Source: Colletotrichum lupini
Taxonomy: Eukaryota > Ascomycota > Sordariomycetes > Glomerellales > Glomerellaceae
Direction of reading: 5' to 3'
Length of the DNA: 64,000 bases
Assembly: GCF_023278565.1 (NCBI RefSeq)
Contig: NC_064675.1
Location: forward strand, 6,448,001 to 6,512,000
Shown here: positions 10,653-22,394 of the stretch, piece after piece
Numbering within the stretch: position 1 is the first letter of the stretch
Layout of the letters: each line of letters begins with the position of its first letter
The notes under the pieces: model-generated
Databases searched by the model: none
Seen by the model: only the letters and a program-made list of their open reading frames with translations
Told to the model about the DNA's origin: nothing
Translations under genes and position numbers: made by a program

Positions 10653-11246
10653 ATGAAAGAACCGCAGCGACGTTTACGATACAATGTCGCCATATCACTC
10701 GATGGCTTCATCGCGCCTCCAGATGGGTCAACAGATTGGATCGTACAAGACGACAACATCGACTTTCAAGCACTTTATGCCCAGTTCGACACGTTTGTTA
10801 TGGGCCGCAAGACATACCAGTGCATGTTCGCTATGGGCGAGCAAAACCCTGTACGACGATACCCAAAGCAGAAACTGGTTGTTGTTAGCAGGACTCTGAG
10901 GAGCGACAATCACCCGAGTGTGACTATCGTATCGCGCAACTTCACCAGCTACGTGGCGGACCTCAAAAACGCGGAGGGCCGGGACATCTGGCTCATGGGC
11001 GGCGGGCAGCTGGCGGGGCCGTGTCTGGATGCGGGGATCCTAGATTCCGTCGAGACCGCGATCATGCCCGTGATGCTGAGGAAAGGAACCAGAATGGTGC
11101 CGGACTCGGCGCTCACGCCGCTTGGGGGGTTCAAGTTGGAATTGGTGGATTGCAAAAAGTTGGACAAGAGTGGCATTGTGAACTGCAAGTACAATGTCAG
11201 CAGGGGAATGGCTGCGTCTCTGGGTGAAGCATTATCATTCTGTTGA
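10653..11246 (+). CDS. RibD C-terminal/DHFR-like reductase
   Basis: A single uninterrupted frame of 197 residues starts at ATGAAAGAACCG. It opens with RRLRYNVAISLDGFIA, the first strand and loop of the RibD_C/dihydrofolate-reductase-like fold, followed by FDTFVMGRKTYQ (cofactor-binding helix) and DIWLMGGGQLAG, the glycine-rich NADPH-binding motif of the family, then a closing LGGFKLELVDCKKL strand. The size equals a stand-alone RibD_C domain. Such fungal proteins are predicted cytosolic NADPH-dependent reductases; the substrate is usually unknown and true riboflavin synthesis (Rib7) is not implied, because Rib7 is a different, conserved housekeeping gene. It lies 440 bp left of a large RIP-mutated island but shows normal composition, so mutation has not leaked into it. 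Confidence 0.88.
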   Translation: MKEPQRRLRYNVAISLDGFIAPPDGSTDWIVQDDNIDFQALYAQFDTFVMGRKTYQCMFAMGEQNPVRRYPKQKLVVVSRTLRSDNHPSVTIVSRNFTSYVADLKNAEGRDIWLMGGGQLAGPCLDAGILDSVETAIMPVMLRKGTRMVPDSALTPLGGFKLELVDCKKLDKSGIVNCKYNVSRGMAASLGEALSFC

Positions 11247-11683
11247 AGGGAGGCAGTGGACATCAAAAAGGTTCAGATATACCCTCACGCGGTGAAACTC
11301 CCTCAACCATCGTGCAAAGTTATTGTTCAAAAGTTACTTGAGTTGCTTGGAGGCGGAAGAATGTTTTTTGACTGCAAAATTTTGTAACTCATTCAGTGTC
11401 TTTATGTTCCCCATGCGCCTGCCTGTCTATGATTTCTTGGTAGAAATGAAGAGGCCTTGTGCGACCTGGAAGTACTAGACGTTGTGGAAGTCTGCTGTGG
11501 AGCACCACCATCAAACATGTCGGCTGTTGGTAATGTCGAGATGAGGTTGGCAACAGAAACCTTCGCAACCAACAGCGCCCCTGAAGCCTGCATCTGCAGA
11601 AATGACGTGAACAAATTTGGCGTGTTGAGGGGTAAGTGAAAAACAAACGAGTCGTTCCGTCGGTGCCAAATCTGTCCGAGCGC
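11247..11683. other. Flank of the AT-rich island, no gene recognised
   Basis: Normal base composition. A minus-strand open frame of 100-114 codons reaches into the 32 bp repeat, but it has no domain, signal peptide or splice support, and alternative frames over the same bases are equally open. Possibly a gene fragment cut by the insertion; unproven. Confidence 0.4.
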
Positions 11684-11715
11684 ACGGCAGACTGCAAGAG
11701 GCACTCCGCCAAAAC
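11684..11715. repeat. Left arm of 32 bp inverted repeat
   Basis: Starts ACGGCAGACTGC and ends CCGCCAAAAC. It is the exact reverse complement of 16575-16606. The arm is GC-balanced and carries no RIP-type difference from its partner. Confidence 0.85.
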
Positions 11716-14700
11716 ACTTTTTTCATATGTCAAAGCAGAAATCGTATTTTACGGTCACCCCACTACCTAGGATAGGGTCTAGACTAGTATAATAACCTAT
11801 AAATAGGGGTTATAGAGATTTATAGCTTAAGAAATACTTTAATTTTATAATATATTAAACCGTACGGCGGTATATAAAATCGCATAATATCGTACCCTAA
11901 TATAAAAGTTTTTCTTCTCTTTATAACTTTATTATAAAAATAACTACTACTTTTTACCCTCTTATAAGTAAAAATTACTCTTTACTTAAGTTATTAAACT
12001 AATAGCTCGCTTATAAATATTATAATATAGATCTATAATAACTTCTAGTCTCTATATAAAACGTTACCGAACTAATCGACCTCACGATACCTCCTCATAA
12101 AGCTATTTTAAAACGACCGATTAATAATAATACTCGTATAGGCTCTGCCCTTTTTATATAATAAGAACGTATAAATATATAAGCTTTAATATTAATAAAA
12201 TCTCTTTTTACGAGCTTAAAAGAGCGGGAACGAAGTATTTAGTAAATAAAAAAGGAGCTAAAGTAATTACTAATAATTAATATCTCTATTATATTATATA
12301 ACACATCCTTTTTTAAGAACGAACTTAATAGTTTCTAAGTAATAACTTATATTAATATCTAAGTTATTAAGAAGTTTATTAGGAAAGTTTAGTTTAATCG
12401 CTTCTCGACGTTTACTTTATATTAAAATATAATACGATCTATTATTTCATATTTTATAATAAACTAATAAATTCTTTTAATAGAGTAAATAGTATTTCTA
12501 ATTAATATAAAAAATCCTTATAATATCTTAAAGTATTATAAAATAGCATATAAAGCTATAAGTTTAGAGAGATTCCTTTCTAAAGCTATAATCTTATATA
12601 AAAAAGATAATTATTAACTTTTTATTATTTCTTAAACCAAAATTAAGTCGCTAGTTATTAAACCTTAGTTAGTAAAGAAGGGAAAAGGTTATATAAAGCT
12701 AATTATAACTAAAACTTTAGGCAAAATAACGTATAAAAATGTTCTGAAAACACGGCTTTTAATAAGTATTAATATTAAACTAACGATAAAGATCAAGGAG
12801 GAATTATTAGTTAAGTAAGAAAAGAAGATCGTTAAGAAAGAGGTAAAGGCTAAAAAAAGGTTAAAAAGGATTAAAACAATAGGAAAGACGAGATTATAAT
12901 AGTTTAATAAGAAGATAAAGTTTATAATAGTAAATAACCTAGTATATTATAAGGATAGAAACGAGTATTCTCGTTAGTAAATAGTTTAGAGTAAATTATA
13001 ATTATATTTATAATTCCTCTTTATCCTTAGTATCGCTTATAATTATAAAGCTATTTAATATTCTAAGATTAATTCTAAAATCTTCTAATCTCTACTTAAC
13101 CTATATAATACCGCCCTATAGTTTATTAAGTAAAATAACTTCTAATTAAAGCTTATTACGTATATACTACTTTAAACGAATACAAAGATATTAATACGCT
13201 TTAAAATAAGGATAATTAGCCTTGCTAAACTTCGTACTTTTAGCTAATATAATTAGGGAGCCCTTAATAATTAAAGTATAAATTTATAAAGTAGCTTAAA
13301 GAAGATATACGTCTAGATTATTACTATTTTAAATAGCGTTTAATATATATTAAACTTAGTCTTAGTTAATTAGCTATATAAAGTCTTATATGGTTCGTAA
13401 CGTAGGTTAATAATATAGTTACTATAAGTAACTAGAAATAACATAAGGGCGACCTTTTTAACGACGAATTCGATAAGAGTTCTAAATTTATACGAAGTTA
13501 ATAAAATTAGAACGAATTAGTAGTATATACGTAAACAGAAGTGCAATCTAATTAGAAAGTATATCTATATAGAATAGCCCTTAGAACTTAAGTAGTTAGA
13601 AGTATTTTTATAAACGTAAGTATACTTATATATACTAAGATATATATTACTTACCCGCTAATATGCTAATTTACTTTAATAAAGACGATTCTACTAACTC
13701 TTAATCTTAACGTTATAAATACTTTTACCAAAAATCTAGTAATTATAGAATATAATTAGACTTTTTATTATTAAATAGTATTATAAAAGGTAGTAATAAA
13801 TACTAAACGTAAAAACGGTTTCTTTCCCTTAGTTTAAACGAACTCGTAATAGCGTAAATCCCTATTATTAAATAATAGTAAAATATTATATAAGTATATT
13901 CCGGGACGTATAAGTAGAAACCCCTATATAGAACTATATAATAAACCGCGAATAAGTATTAATACTAATATAGATCTTAAATCTAAATAGTAAAAGCTTA
14001 TCGTACGTATCTAAAGACTAAATATAATTTAGTTTAAGAGTCGTAAACCCTTTATAACGGTACCTTATCTTACTTAACCGATTTTAAACTTATTATAAAA
14101 AGGTTTTGCGATATATAAAGTATAGTTTATCTCGGTTAATAACATAAGCTTATTAATAAACCTATATATAAAAATACTCTCTATCGTACCCTTTAATACG
14201 GTAAGTAACCTCTAATATACTAAAAAAGAACTTTTCTAATCGTTATTATATAATTACGAGCTATTTTAGTATTTATCGTCGCTAAAGCTAATTTTATTAA
14301 CAAAGTATTAATAATCCTATAGCCGTAATTATAAATCCTTTAGACTAGAGTTAAAAAAGGATATCTTTATTATTTAAGTATTATTAAAAGAATAATTCTT
14401 AGATACGAATTAATAGATCCTTAGAAAAGACCGTATACTCTTCTCATTATAAGTCCTATTTCGTAAGTTAACGTTCGAAAGTTCGCTTTATAATTCTAGT
14501 ATTAGAAACTATAAAGATATATATAATAATTGTATTATAAGTCCAATTACTCTCTAATTTTATAATAATTATCGTTTAATATAATAAAAAGTTAATACGC
14601 AGTCGTACTATTCTAAAAAAGTAGTAATATATAAAGTAAAAAACTAAAAAAGAAATTTTAAGTAAGGGGTAAATATTTATATATAATTATAGTAATATAT

Positions 14701-16574
14701 AGGGGTATCCTTTTGCTTATAAAGTCTTATAAATATATATATAGAAATATAAACGCTTACGGGGATTTATAACGCTAAAAAGGATAGAAAAGCACATAAT
14801 AACAATATATAATAAATAAAAGTTCTATAATTTCACTAGAAACGTTGAACTTTAGGGGGAGCCTTTATACGGTTAGTTACGGCCTCTTATAGGCTAAACT
14901 AAGCGCGTATACTTTAGCTTATAACTAATAGGTACCCTACGACTCCGTAAGGGCCTTACTACCTAGGTATTAAGCCTAACCGTACTATATCCTAATATAT
15001 ACCTATATAAACTCCTATACTATACCGTATAAAAATATTAAATTAATTACTCCTTACTTAAAGTCTATATAAGTTAGTAACGCTCCTTATAATCTTATAT
15101 ATTATTATATATACCCTCTTCGTTATTTTTAGCCTACTTAGCTACTTATTTAAGGGCTTTTGCTATTATATAGAGGTATATAGCGGGGATAGTACCTAAA
15201 GACTTAAGTAGAGCGCTAATACGGACTTTACTACGGCCTTTATAGTTACGACTGCGCTTAACGACCTTAATAAGCGTATTACGAGCTAATACGAACCGTT
15301 AGTAAATTATAAATAAATATAAAGTAGTATAGGGTAATATATAAGTAATAACGGGAAGCGTAACGAGCGTATACTCGTATATAATAAATATATAGTTATA
15401 ACTAGAGTAGCCTTTACTTATAAAGGTAACGTAATTAGTAAAAATACCTTTACTAGCCTTATAACGGGCGCACGACTCGGCACTAGTCTTAGCGTCGCTA
15501 TATATAATCGTTTAAATAGTATCGGTAGCCTAAGTACGAGTTATGGTAATATCCGGGGGTACATAACGGCTATTTTTAGTAATCTTAGGGTTAAGCTTAA
15601 TTTAACACTAGGGCTAGATTATATAAGTTAGTATAGTAATATTAGATAGTATAAGGTAGTATATACTAACCTATATAATACTAAGGTTATAGATTTAATA
15701 AAAAGTCTTTAAAAAGGAAGATAAAGAGCCTATAAATAATATAAAAATCCGTATAATAAGGAAGCTATTATATAAAAGTATACGTACTAATAAAGAGGTA
15801 AGAGGTTATTTTATAAGACGTAAGGTCGTTAAGGTACTACGTAGGTTAGTATACGGGGACCGTCGGGAGTTATATACCCTCGATACGGGCCGGAACGCTA
15901 TATTAAGCGCTTATTATAAGTATTATATAGCGTACGTAATTATTAGGAAAGGGAGTGTCCTATACAAAATTATTAGTATATATACGTAAATAGTTAATAC
16001 TAAAGAAAAAAGTAAATAAAAAGAATTGAATTATAAATAGGTATATATACGTAATTATACTTATAATTGTGCGTATATTAGCCTAAGAAGAAGCATAATT
16101 ACTAATTAGTAAAAATTATATTAGTAATTGCGCATAAAATTACCTAATTATACCTAATTAATATTTCTAATTAGTAAATCGCGAATGTTACACTTATAAT
16201 TACGTATATAATTAGGTAATAGTAATAAAAGTAAAGTAGAAAAGGGTATAAAGTATAATAAGGCGAAATATAATCGCTAATAAGTAACTATAGGGGCGTA
16301 GGCAGATTACTTAATTTACTTAAGGAATATTAAGTTAGTTAAGAGGAAAGGGAAATTAATTAGTAATAGAAATTAGTAGGGAGGATATGCCCCCTAGCTA
16401 CCTTACTTTTACTAAGTAGTATAACCGCCCTTATATAACTACTACTACTTATAGTTATAAGCAATTCCTTATAATAATGTACGGGATTTATTATAATATT
16501 TATTTATATATATAAGAAAGTCGCGCTATTAATGCCTAAAATTTACGGTAGCCGTAGGTCTATTAGAAAGAACG

Positions 16575-16606
16575 GTTTTGGCGGAGTGCCTCTTGCAGTC
16601 TGCCGT
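16575..16606. repeat. Right arm of 32 bp inverted repeat
   Basis: Starts GTTTTGGCGGAG and ends GTCTGCCGT, pairing base for base with 11684-11715. Together they frame the whole AT-rich island, with flanks GC on the left and AA on the right, so no short target duplication can be claimed. Confidence 0.85.
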
Positions 16607-16807
16607 AACAACGTTCAGGATTCAAGTTCGCGTTTTAGTCGAACGAAGGCTTAAATCCGTAGCGCAAACACCATCTTACCTCCGCTATTTCCTCACCATT
16701 GACTTCAATTTGTTCTAAGGTAGGGGTGCACTGCGCCTAAATACCTCGGTTCGTGACCATCAATACTTCAAATCGATTGAGCAACTATCGAACTCTTTGA
16801 AATCAGG

Positions 16808-17824
16808 ATGGCATTAAACCAATCCAAAAAAGTCTTGATTCTGGGAGGTACCGGGAAAGTCGGCCGCCAGATCACAAAACTCTTCGCGACGACATCCACA
16901 CTCACTTTTCAAGCCTCCCGAAACGGAGCTGTCACCACGGAGCCGGAGGCCGGCAATGTCAAGCCTATTGCCTTCGATCGGGGAAACGAAGAGACATGGA
17001 CGGCCGCGCTAGACCTTGGCGCGACAAGCATCTTTCTGGTGGCTCCGCCGGTCATGGACATGTTCCCACCGATGCAGGCTTTCATCGACCAGGCACGGCG
17101 GCAGGGCCCGACCACTAGATTTGTGCTGCTGAGCGGGAGCCTCACAGAACCTGACATTAACGGTTACGCGATGGGCCGACCGCATGCGTACTTGAAGGAA
17201 CTTGGCGACATGGGCCAGATAGAATGGGCTGCGCTGAGGCCGACGTGGTTTCAACGTGAGAATCTGGACTGTGCCCTAAGAGAAAACCAATGAGCTGACA
17301 TAAAAGAAGAAAACTTCGCGGAACAAGACAATCACCGGCTAGCGATTCGGAGTGAAAGCATGATTTACTCCGCTACGGCGGACGGAAAACTTCCTTGGGT
17401 CGCAGCGGAGGACATTGCGGCCTGTGCATTCCAGCTACTCACCCAAGAAGATGCGCCAAATGACGAGTATCTCATTTTTGGCCCTGAGCTGCTCGGCTAC
17501 GATGACGTGAGTACCATAAGCCGGCCTGAACCCATATAACGATATTTTTTCTAAAGCACATAACAGATCGCAGCTATACTCTCCGAAGTTTTGGGTCGAA
17601 ATATTGTTCACAAACGTCTCTCGGTGCAGGGACTCGTTGAGCGCTACGTCGCTCAGGGCATGCCGCGGGACTACGCGGAGATGATGGGCGGGTTGGACAC
17701 GGCTATCAAGAACGGGAGTGAGAACCGGACGAACAGTGTCGTCCTTGCGGTGACTGGAAAGCAGCCAAGGAAGTTCCGTGAGTTTGCAGAGAGAAACAAG
17801 GCAGTCTGGGCGCAAGATGTCTGA
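16808..17824 (+). CDS. NmrA-like / ergot-alkaloid-reductase-type NAD(P)-binding protein
   Basis: Three exons (16808-17255, 17307-17506, 17567-17824) encode 301 residues; introns are 51 and 60 nt, and reading through the first would stop at 17291. The N-terminus KKVLILGGTGKVGRQI is a textbook GGTGxxGxx dinucleotide-binding turn. Later IFLVAPP, RFVLLSGS, ALRPTWF and LPWVAAEDIAACA match the agroclavine-dehydrogenase/FgaFS-like (TIGR03649-type) branch, and the C-terminus KFREFAERNKAVW is typical. Members reduce iminium or enone intermediates with NADPH; outside ergot clusters the substrate is unknown, and no ergot genes occur here, so the pathway is open. It begins 200 bp right of the RIP island yet shows normal codon use. 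The family call is firm, the substrate is not known. Confidence 0.88.
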
Positions 17825-18261
17825 AATCATGTTCACATCAGGGGCTCTTCAGGCTTGAAGTGAGAATTGGCTCACCGAACTCAGGTGAGAAGGATGAGTG
17901 CATGCGGCAGTGACGCTGTAAGATGCCTTCCGCCCTTGCTCATACTATCTGGTCGCTCCACCAGACTTTCGTTCTCGGCGAGCATTCCATGTCGCCTGTA
18001 CTTACATAAAAACGAGTAATAGGGGCAAAAGGTTTCGTTTTCAGTCAGCAAACGCCGCCGTTTTCAGCCGAAAGCTAATACAGCTTGTCCTCGCGTGCGG
18101 GGATGTGCGCTAAGGTTGAAACAAGTCATGAGATCACAAAGCCTCCCTGCGTGCCTGAAAGTCTGCGACATGAAATGCAAGCTCATTGTCCTTTTTACAA
18201 CACCTACCTAATCAGATTGCCCAAACTCCAGTTCGAATGACTTGCGCATGAATCCCACGAT
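17825..18261 (+). other. Promoter region of the GH106-like gene
   Basis: Tandem intergenic spacer between two rightward genes. No coding potential and no distinctive motif recognised beyond ordinary AT/CT-rich stretches near 18,190. Confidence 0.45.
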
Positions 18262-21200
18262 ATGGACTCATCATTTGTCGCGATTGAGCATGAAATGCCG
18301 GGGATGGCCGGCGGCCGGGGTGATGCCCGGAGCCCGGAGGAGGCGGCGAATCCATTGACGTACCCCAAGGCGGCCGAGCCATTCAGTCAGGACCTCTTCA
18401 AGAACCCAACGTCAGAATATAGAGGGTGCCCTTTGTGGTCATGGAATACGAAGCTGGAAAAGAAGAAGCTCCTCCGCCAGATTGACCATCTCAGTGAGAT
18501 GGGCATGGGGGGTTTTCACATGCACGTCCGGACCGGACTGGATACCGAGTATATGGGTCCGGAGTTCATGGATCGTGTGCGGGACTGCGTGGAGTATGCG
18601 GAGAGTAAGGGCATGCTCGCCTGCTTGTAAGGAACCGCAAATCCCGATCATTGTTCAATGGGATTGCTGACGACACTCATCAGATATGACGATGATCGGT
18701 GGCCCTCCGGCGTTGCTGGAGGCAAGGTAGTAAAGCAGTACCCAGAGCATAAGACGAAGCACATTCTGTTCACGCCGTATCCATATGGCTCAGTTGAGCT
18801 CGGCGGGTAAGTCTTCAGGCCATTCTTCTTGTATCCATTTAACGCGAGTTTTAGTGGATGCGCCCCAAGTTCAGCACAGGCCTGCCGGAGTGAAGAGGGA
18901 TACCTCTTGGCACGATTCTCAATCACACTCGATGAGAATGGGCGCCTGAAATCGAACAAGAAACTCAAAGAAGGTGAGGATGCTGAACCAGGCGGTAGAG
19001 TCTGGTACGCATATGTCGAGATCAATCCCCCATCATCTTGGTTCAACGGGCAGACCTACATCGATACGATGAGCACTGAGGCCATGAACCGCTTCTTAGA
19101 GAGCACCCACGAGGTTTACAAGGATAAGATTGGCGACAAATTTGGCACGACAGTGCCCTGCATCTTCACCGATGAACCTCAAGTAGCTATCAAGACACAA
19201 CTTTCCAGCCCGACTGGAGTGGAAGATGTCTTTCTTCCATGGACGGCAGATCTACCCGACACATTCAAAGCGACGTATGGTGAGGGTGCAGATCTCGTGG
19301 CCAGCATTCCGGAATTGCTATGGGATCTCCCGGGGGACACCCCAAGTTTATCCCGCTACCGATTCCACGACCATGTCAGCGAAAGATTTGTTACCTCATT
19401 CCTCGATCTGCTGGCAAACTGGTGCAGAAAGAACAAGATCATTCTGAATGGCCATATGATGGAGGAGCCCACCCTGCGTTCTCAAACAACTGCCCACGGC
19501 GAAGCAATGCGCTGCTACCGAAACCAGACGCTTCCCGGTATGGACCTTCTGAACGACTGGGTCGAGTATAATACCGCGAAACAGTGCACGAGCGTCGCCC
19601 GCCAGAACGGTGTTCGCGGCGCCATGAGCGAGATCTATGGGTGCACCCACTGGTACTTCACCTTTGAAGGGCACAAGGGCTGCGGAGACTGGCACGCGGC
19701 TCTCGGCATCACGTTCCGCGTGCAGCACCTCAGTTGGGTCAGCATGGCGGGCGAGGGCAAGCGCGATTATCCAGCCAGTATCGGGTACCAGAGTCCATGG
19801 TATAAGGAGTACGGCTACGTCGAGGACCATTTCGCTCGTGTTGGTGTTGCCTTGACGCGCGGCAAGGCCGTCACGCGAGTTGGTGTGATCCACCCCATCG
19901 AGAGCTTTTGGTTGTGCTTCGGTCCCAATAATAGCGGTGACGATGAGATCGGTCGCCGTGATCAGGCTTTCGCCGAGCTCACAAACTGGCTGCTGCATGG
20001 GTTGGTTGACTTTGACTTCATCTCCGAGAGCCTTCTCCCGAATCAAATTGGTGAAGATATCTCGAAGCCTCTCCAAGTTGGTCAGTGTGAGTACGATGTC
20101 CTCATTCTGCCGAACCTACGAACTATTCGGTCATCGACCTTCGAAGTTGTGAAGAAATTTGCTGCAGCTGGGGGTACCGTCATAATCGCTGGTGACGGCC
20201 CGGTTCTTATTGATGCTCAGGCTGCACCGCCGGATCTTGGCCTTGACATCGAGCCGTCGGTCAAAGTGGCTTGGGGTCAAGGGGATATTCTCTCTGCGGT
20301 ATCTCAGAACCGTGACTTGAAGATCGACTTGAAGGATGGGGGACCCTCCGATACCCTTCTCTATCAGATGCGCCAGGATGAGGATGAAAGATTTGGCTTC
20401 ATCTGCAACACCGATAGGAATAACCCATACGACACGCTGGTCAACATTAAGGGCGACTGGGATGTGGAGGTTTTGGATACCTTCACCGGCTCAACTCGTC
20501 ATCACAAAGCTCGTTATGAAGGTGGTTGGACCATCTTCGATCACAGATTTGAAGGCTGCGCAAGCCTACTTTTGAGACTCTACCCCGTGCCAGGGGAGGA
20601 ACTGTCTTTCGTCAGTATCGAAGAAGCAGTAGCACTAACCCCAGCCCAACACGCGCCTGCTGAAATCAAGCTCGAAGAAGTCGTGCTTTCGGAGCCAAAC
20701 GTTCTGATGCTTGATTACGCGCTGTACAGAATCGACGATGACCCATGGGAGGACTCTGAACGACAAGAAATCCTCAAGATCGACAATGAGATTCGAGGAC
20801 GTCTGCGCATCCCAGCTAAGGGTTCCGCCTGGAAGCAGCCCTGGTCCGTCCCGCAGTCGGAGCGAGCAGCAAAGGTCTATGTTGACCTCAGGTTCGAGTT
20901 TGATTCCACCGTCATTATCAAGACTGTAGCCTACCTCGCGATGGAAAATCCCGAAAACGCAAGAATCACCATTAATGGCAACAAACTCTTAGTCGAGGAG
21001 AAAAGGCTTTCTTGGTGGGTCGATGAGGATATCAAAACCATTTCGATCCCGAAGAGAACGATTCGCAAGGGGAAGAACATCATCGAGCTCAGTATGCCCT
21101 TTGGTGTTTTGACAAACCTGGAGAGGATATACTTACTTGGCAGCTTCAGCGTCGAGCTGAAGAACAATCTGCCTATACTATGTGAACGAAGACAGAGCTT

Positions 21201-21692
21201 GGGTTGGGGCGATGTGGTTACACAAGGTCACCCATTTTACGCTGGTAACGTGACGTACAACTGCAGCTTCTCACTGAAGTCTCGCTCGACTGTCACCCTC
21301 TCGATTCCAAAGTTTGCGACGCCCGTCATCAAGGTTCAATGGAAGGGGAAGAGCGGGCACATTGCCATACAGCCAAGGAAGCTAGATCTTGGGGAGCTAG
21401 AAGCCGGCAAACACGAAATCTCGATCACAGCCTTCGGTTACCGGTACAATTCATTTGGTCATATACATCTCACAGAAGGTGTCTTTGGATGCTGGCCTGA
21501 TCTGTGGCGAAGTAAGTGATCTAGTGGTAATCGTTGTATGGCAGCATGCTAACATAATCCTCAACAGCTGGTGGATGGGCTTGGAGCGAGGAGTATCTGT
21601 TGAAGCCTACCGGAGTCCTGGAAAAGCCTTCCTTGATTGTGGAATCTAAGGCCGGCGAGGGGAGTGAAGAGTGGATTGTCTTGGCCGAATAA
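18262..21692 (+). CDS. GH106-like glycoside hydrolase (alpha-L-rhamnosidase type)
   Basis: Four exons (18262-18626, 18684-18806, 18855-21511, 21568-21692) give 1089 residues. Near residue 50 the frame enters the family start NPTSEYRGCPLWSWN, followed by MGMGGFHMHVRTGLDTEYMG and YDDDRWPSGVAGG, the (beta/alpha)8 front half of GH106-type and related glycosidases; FTDEPQV is a likely acid-bearing strand. The C-terminal third (about 700-1089) is beta-rich with a carbohydrate-binding-like galactose-binding fold (LERIYLLGSFSVEL). There is no signal peptide, so a cytosolic enzyme is inferred. GH106 members release L-rhamnose from pectic side chains or glycosides, but fungal proteins of this group are hardly characterised and specificity is not certain. 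It heads a block with GH127, an MFS sugar transporter and a zinc-finger factor, suggesting joint use of a deoxy-sugar/arabinose glycan. Confidence 0.78.
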
Positions 21693-21903
21693 ATATCTCA
21701 GCCTTGGCTTTTTTCCAACCGCGATCGAGGATGAGCAAAATTGTACGGTCATTTAGTCATAGGCGCTATTGGTGACGTTTTACTGCAATACTACTTTTCT
21801 GAACGGAAAATGAGAACCGGAATGTCCTGTCGAGACTGAAGAGAGGCAACCCCATTGTACATCTTGCCGTTTTCCAGCTGAGCATCGTGTGTCGCAATTG
21901 TAT

Positions 21904-22394
21904 TCATCCACTGAGACCCCTAACCTGGAGAGCCATGACAACGCTTCCATTAGCACCGACATCTACAGACACGCCAACCCTATCAGATGTCTGGGGCAAC
22001 GAATCTGCCGAGAATAGTGTACCGTTGCCGATGAGATCAAGGTATGTTCCGGCGACCTGATGTTGTCTGTCAGAATTGTATTCTACAGACACTGCAAGCA
22101 TGTGAAGCGTTCACTTACACCGAACAGAGATGACGGTTCGGCTGCTTGATAACAGACGAGACTGCCGTTGCTTGCGCTGCAAGGCTCGTAGCCACGGATG
22201 GCGACTTCTTCGACAGGAGTTCCGACGGTATTGAATGGATAGCAGGCTAAACTTCCCGTAATGATGTTGCCGTAACCGTTGATGCAGCCAATTCTTTGGC
22301 CGTTCTGAAATGCAAGAAGCTCAAACGTCCTTGGGATTGTTGCAAAAGCACCGTAGATGGAGCTAAGCGTCAGGAAAATGGATTTCAGTTGCAT
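21904..22394 (-). CDS. Small secreted protein with four cysteines
   Basis: Two exons (22119-22394 and 21904-22056) join in frame to 142 residues; the intron has a gtaagt donor and a ctgac branch site before catcag. MQLKSIFLTLSSIYGAFATI is a signal peptide. The mature part has four cysteines (contexts IGCING, LACYPF, EPCSAS, LVCYQ), allowing two disulfides, and no tryptophan. The C-terminal half is beta-prone and ends VRGLSG. Size, secretion and paired cysteines suit a candidate effector or cell-wall-active protein, but no family is recognised. It converges on the GH106-like gene, 211 bp apart tail to tail, and has the Fot1-like transposon 1.9 kb upstream. The gene model is good, function unknown. 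Confidence 0.75.

Larger units (their letters stand above)
11684..16606. mobile_element. RIP-mutated AT-rich island bounded by a 32 bp inverted repeat
   Basis: From about 11,750 to 16,560 the DNA is extremely AT-rich, and CA and TG dinucleotides are almost absent while TA is abundant; every frame is full of TAA/TAG stops. This is the signature of saturated repeat-induced point mutation, the premeiotic C-to-T process of Pezizomycotina that attacks duplicated DNA. The island is closed by a perfect inverted repeat of 32 bp at its outer ends, as expected for a DNA transposon. No target-site duplication is evident. The original coding content cannot be read. A somewhat less AT-rich block at 14,840-15,300 and sequence changes along the island hint at more than one nested element. 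Genes on both sides keep normal composition. Confidence 0.75.

Noticed and set aside
11389..11733. Leftward frame reaching into the 32 bp repeat
   Set aside because: Two other frames are open over the same bases and none resembles a protein; could be a cut gene, but there is no evidence.
14840..15300. Less AT-rich block in the large island taken as a possible LTR or gene
   Set aside because: No matching direct repeat or readable frame could be found by eye; kept only as a hint of nesting.
19396..20076. 226-codon frame antisense to the GH106-like gene
   Set aside because: Lies wholly inside a conserved exon on the other strand.
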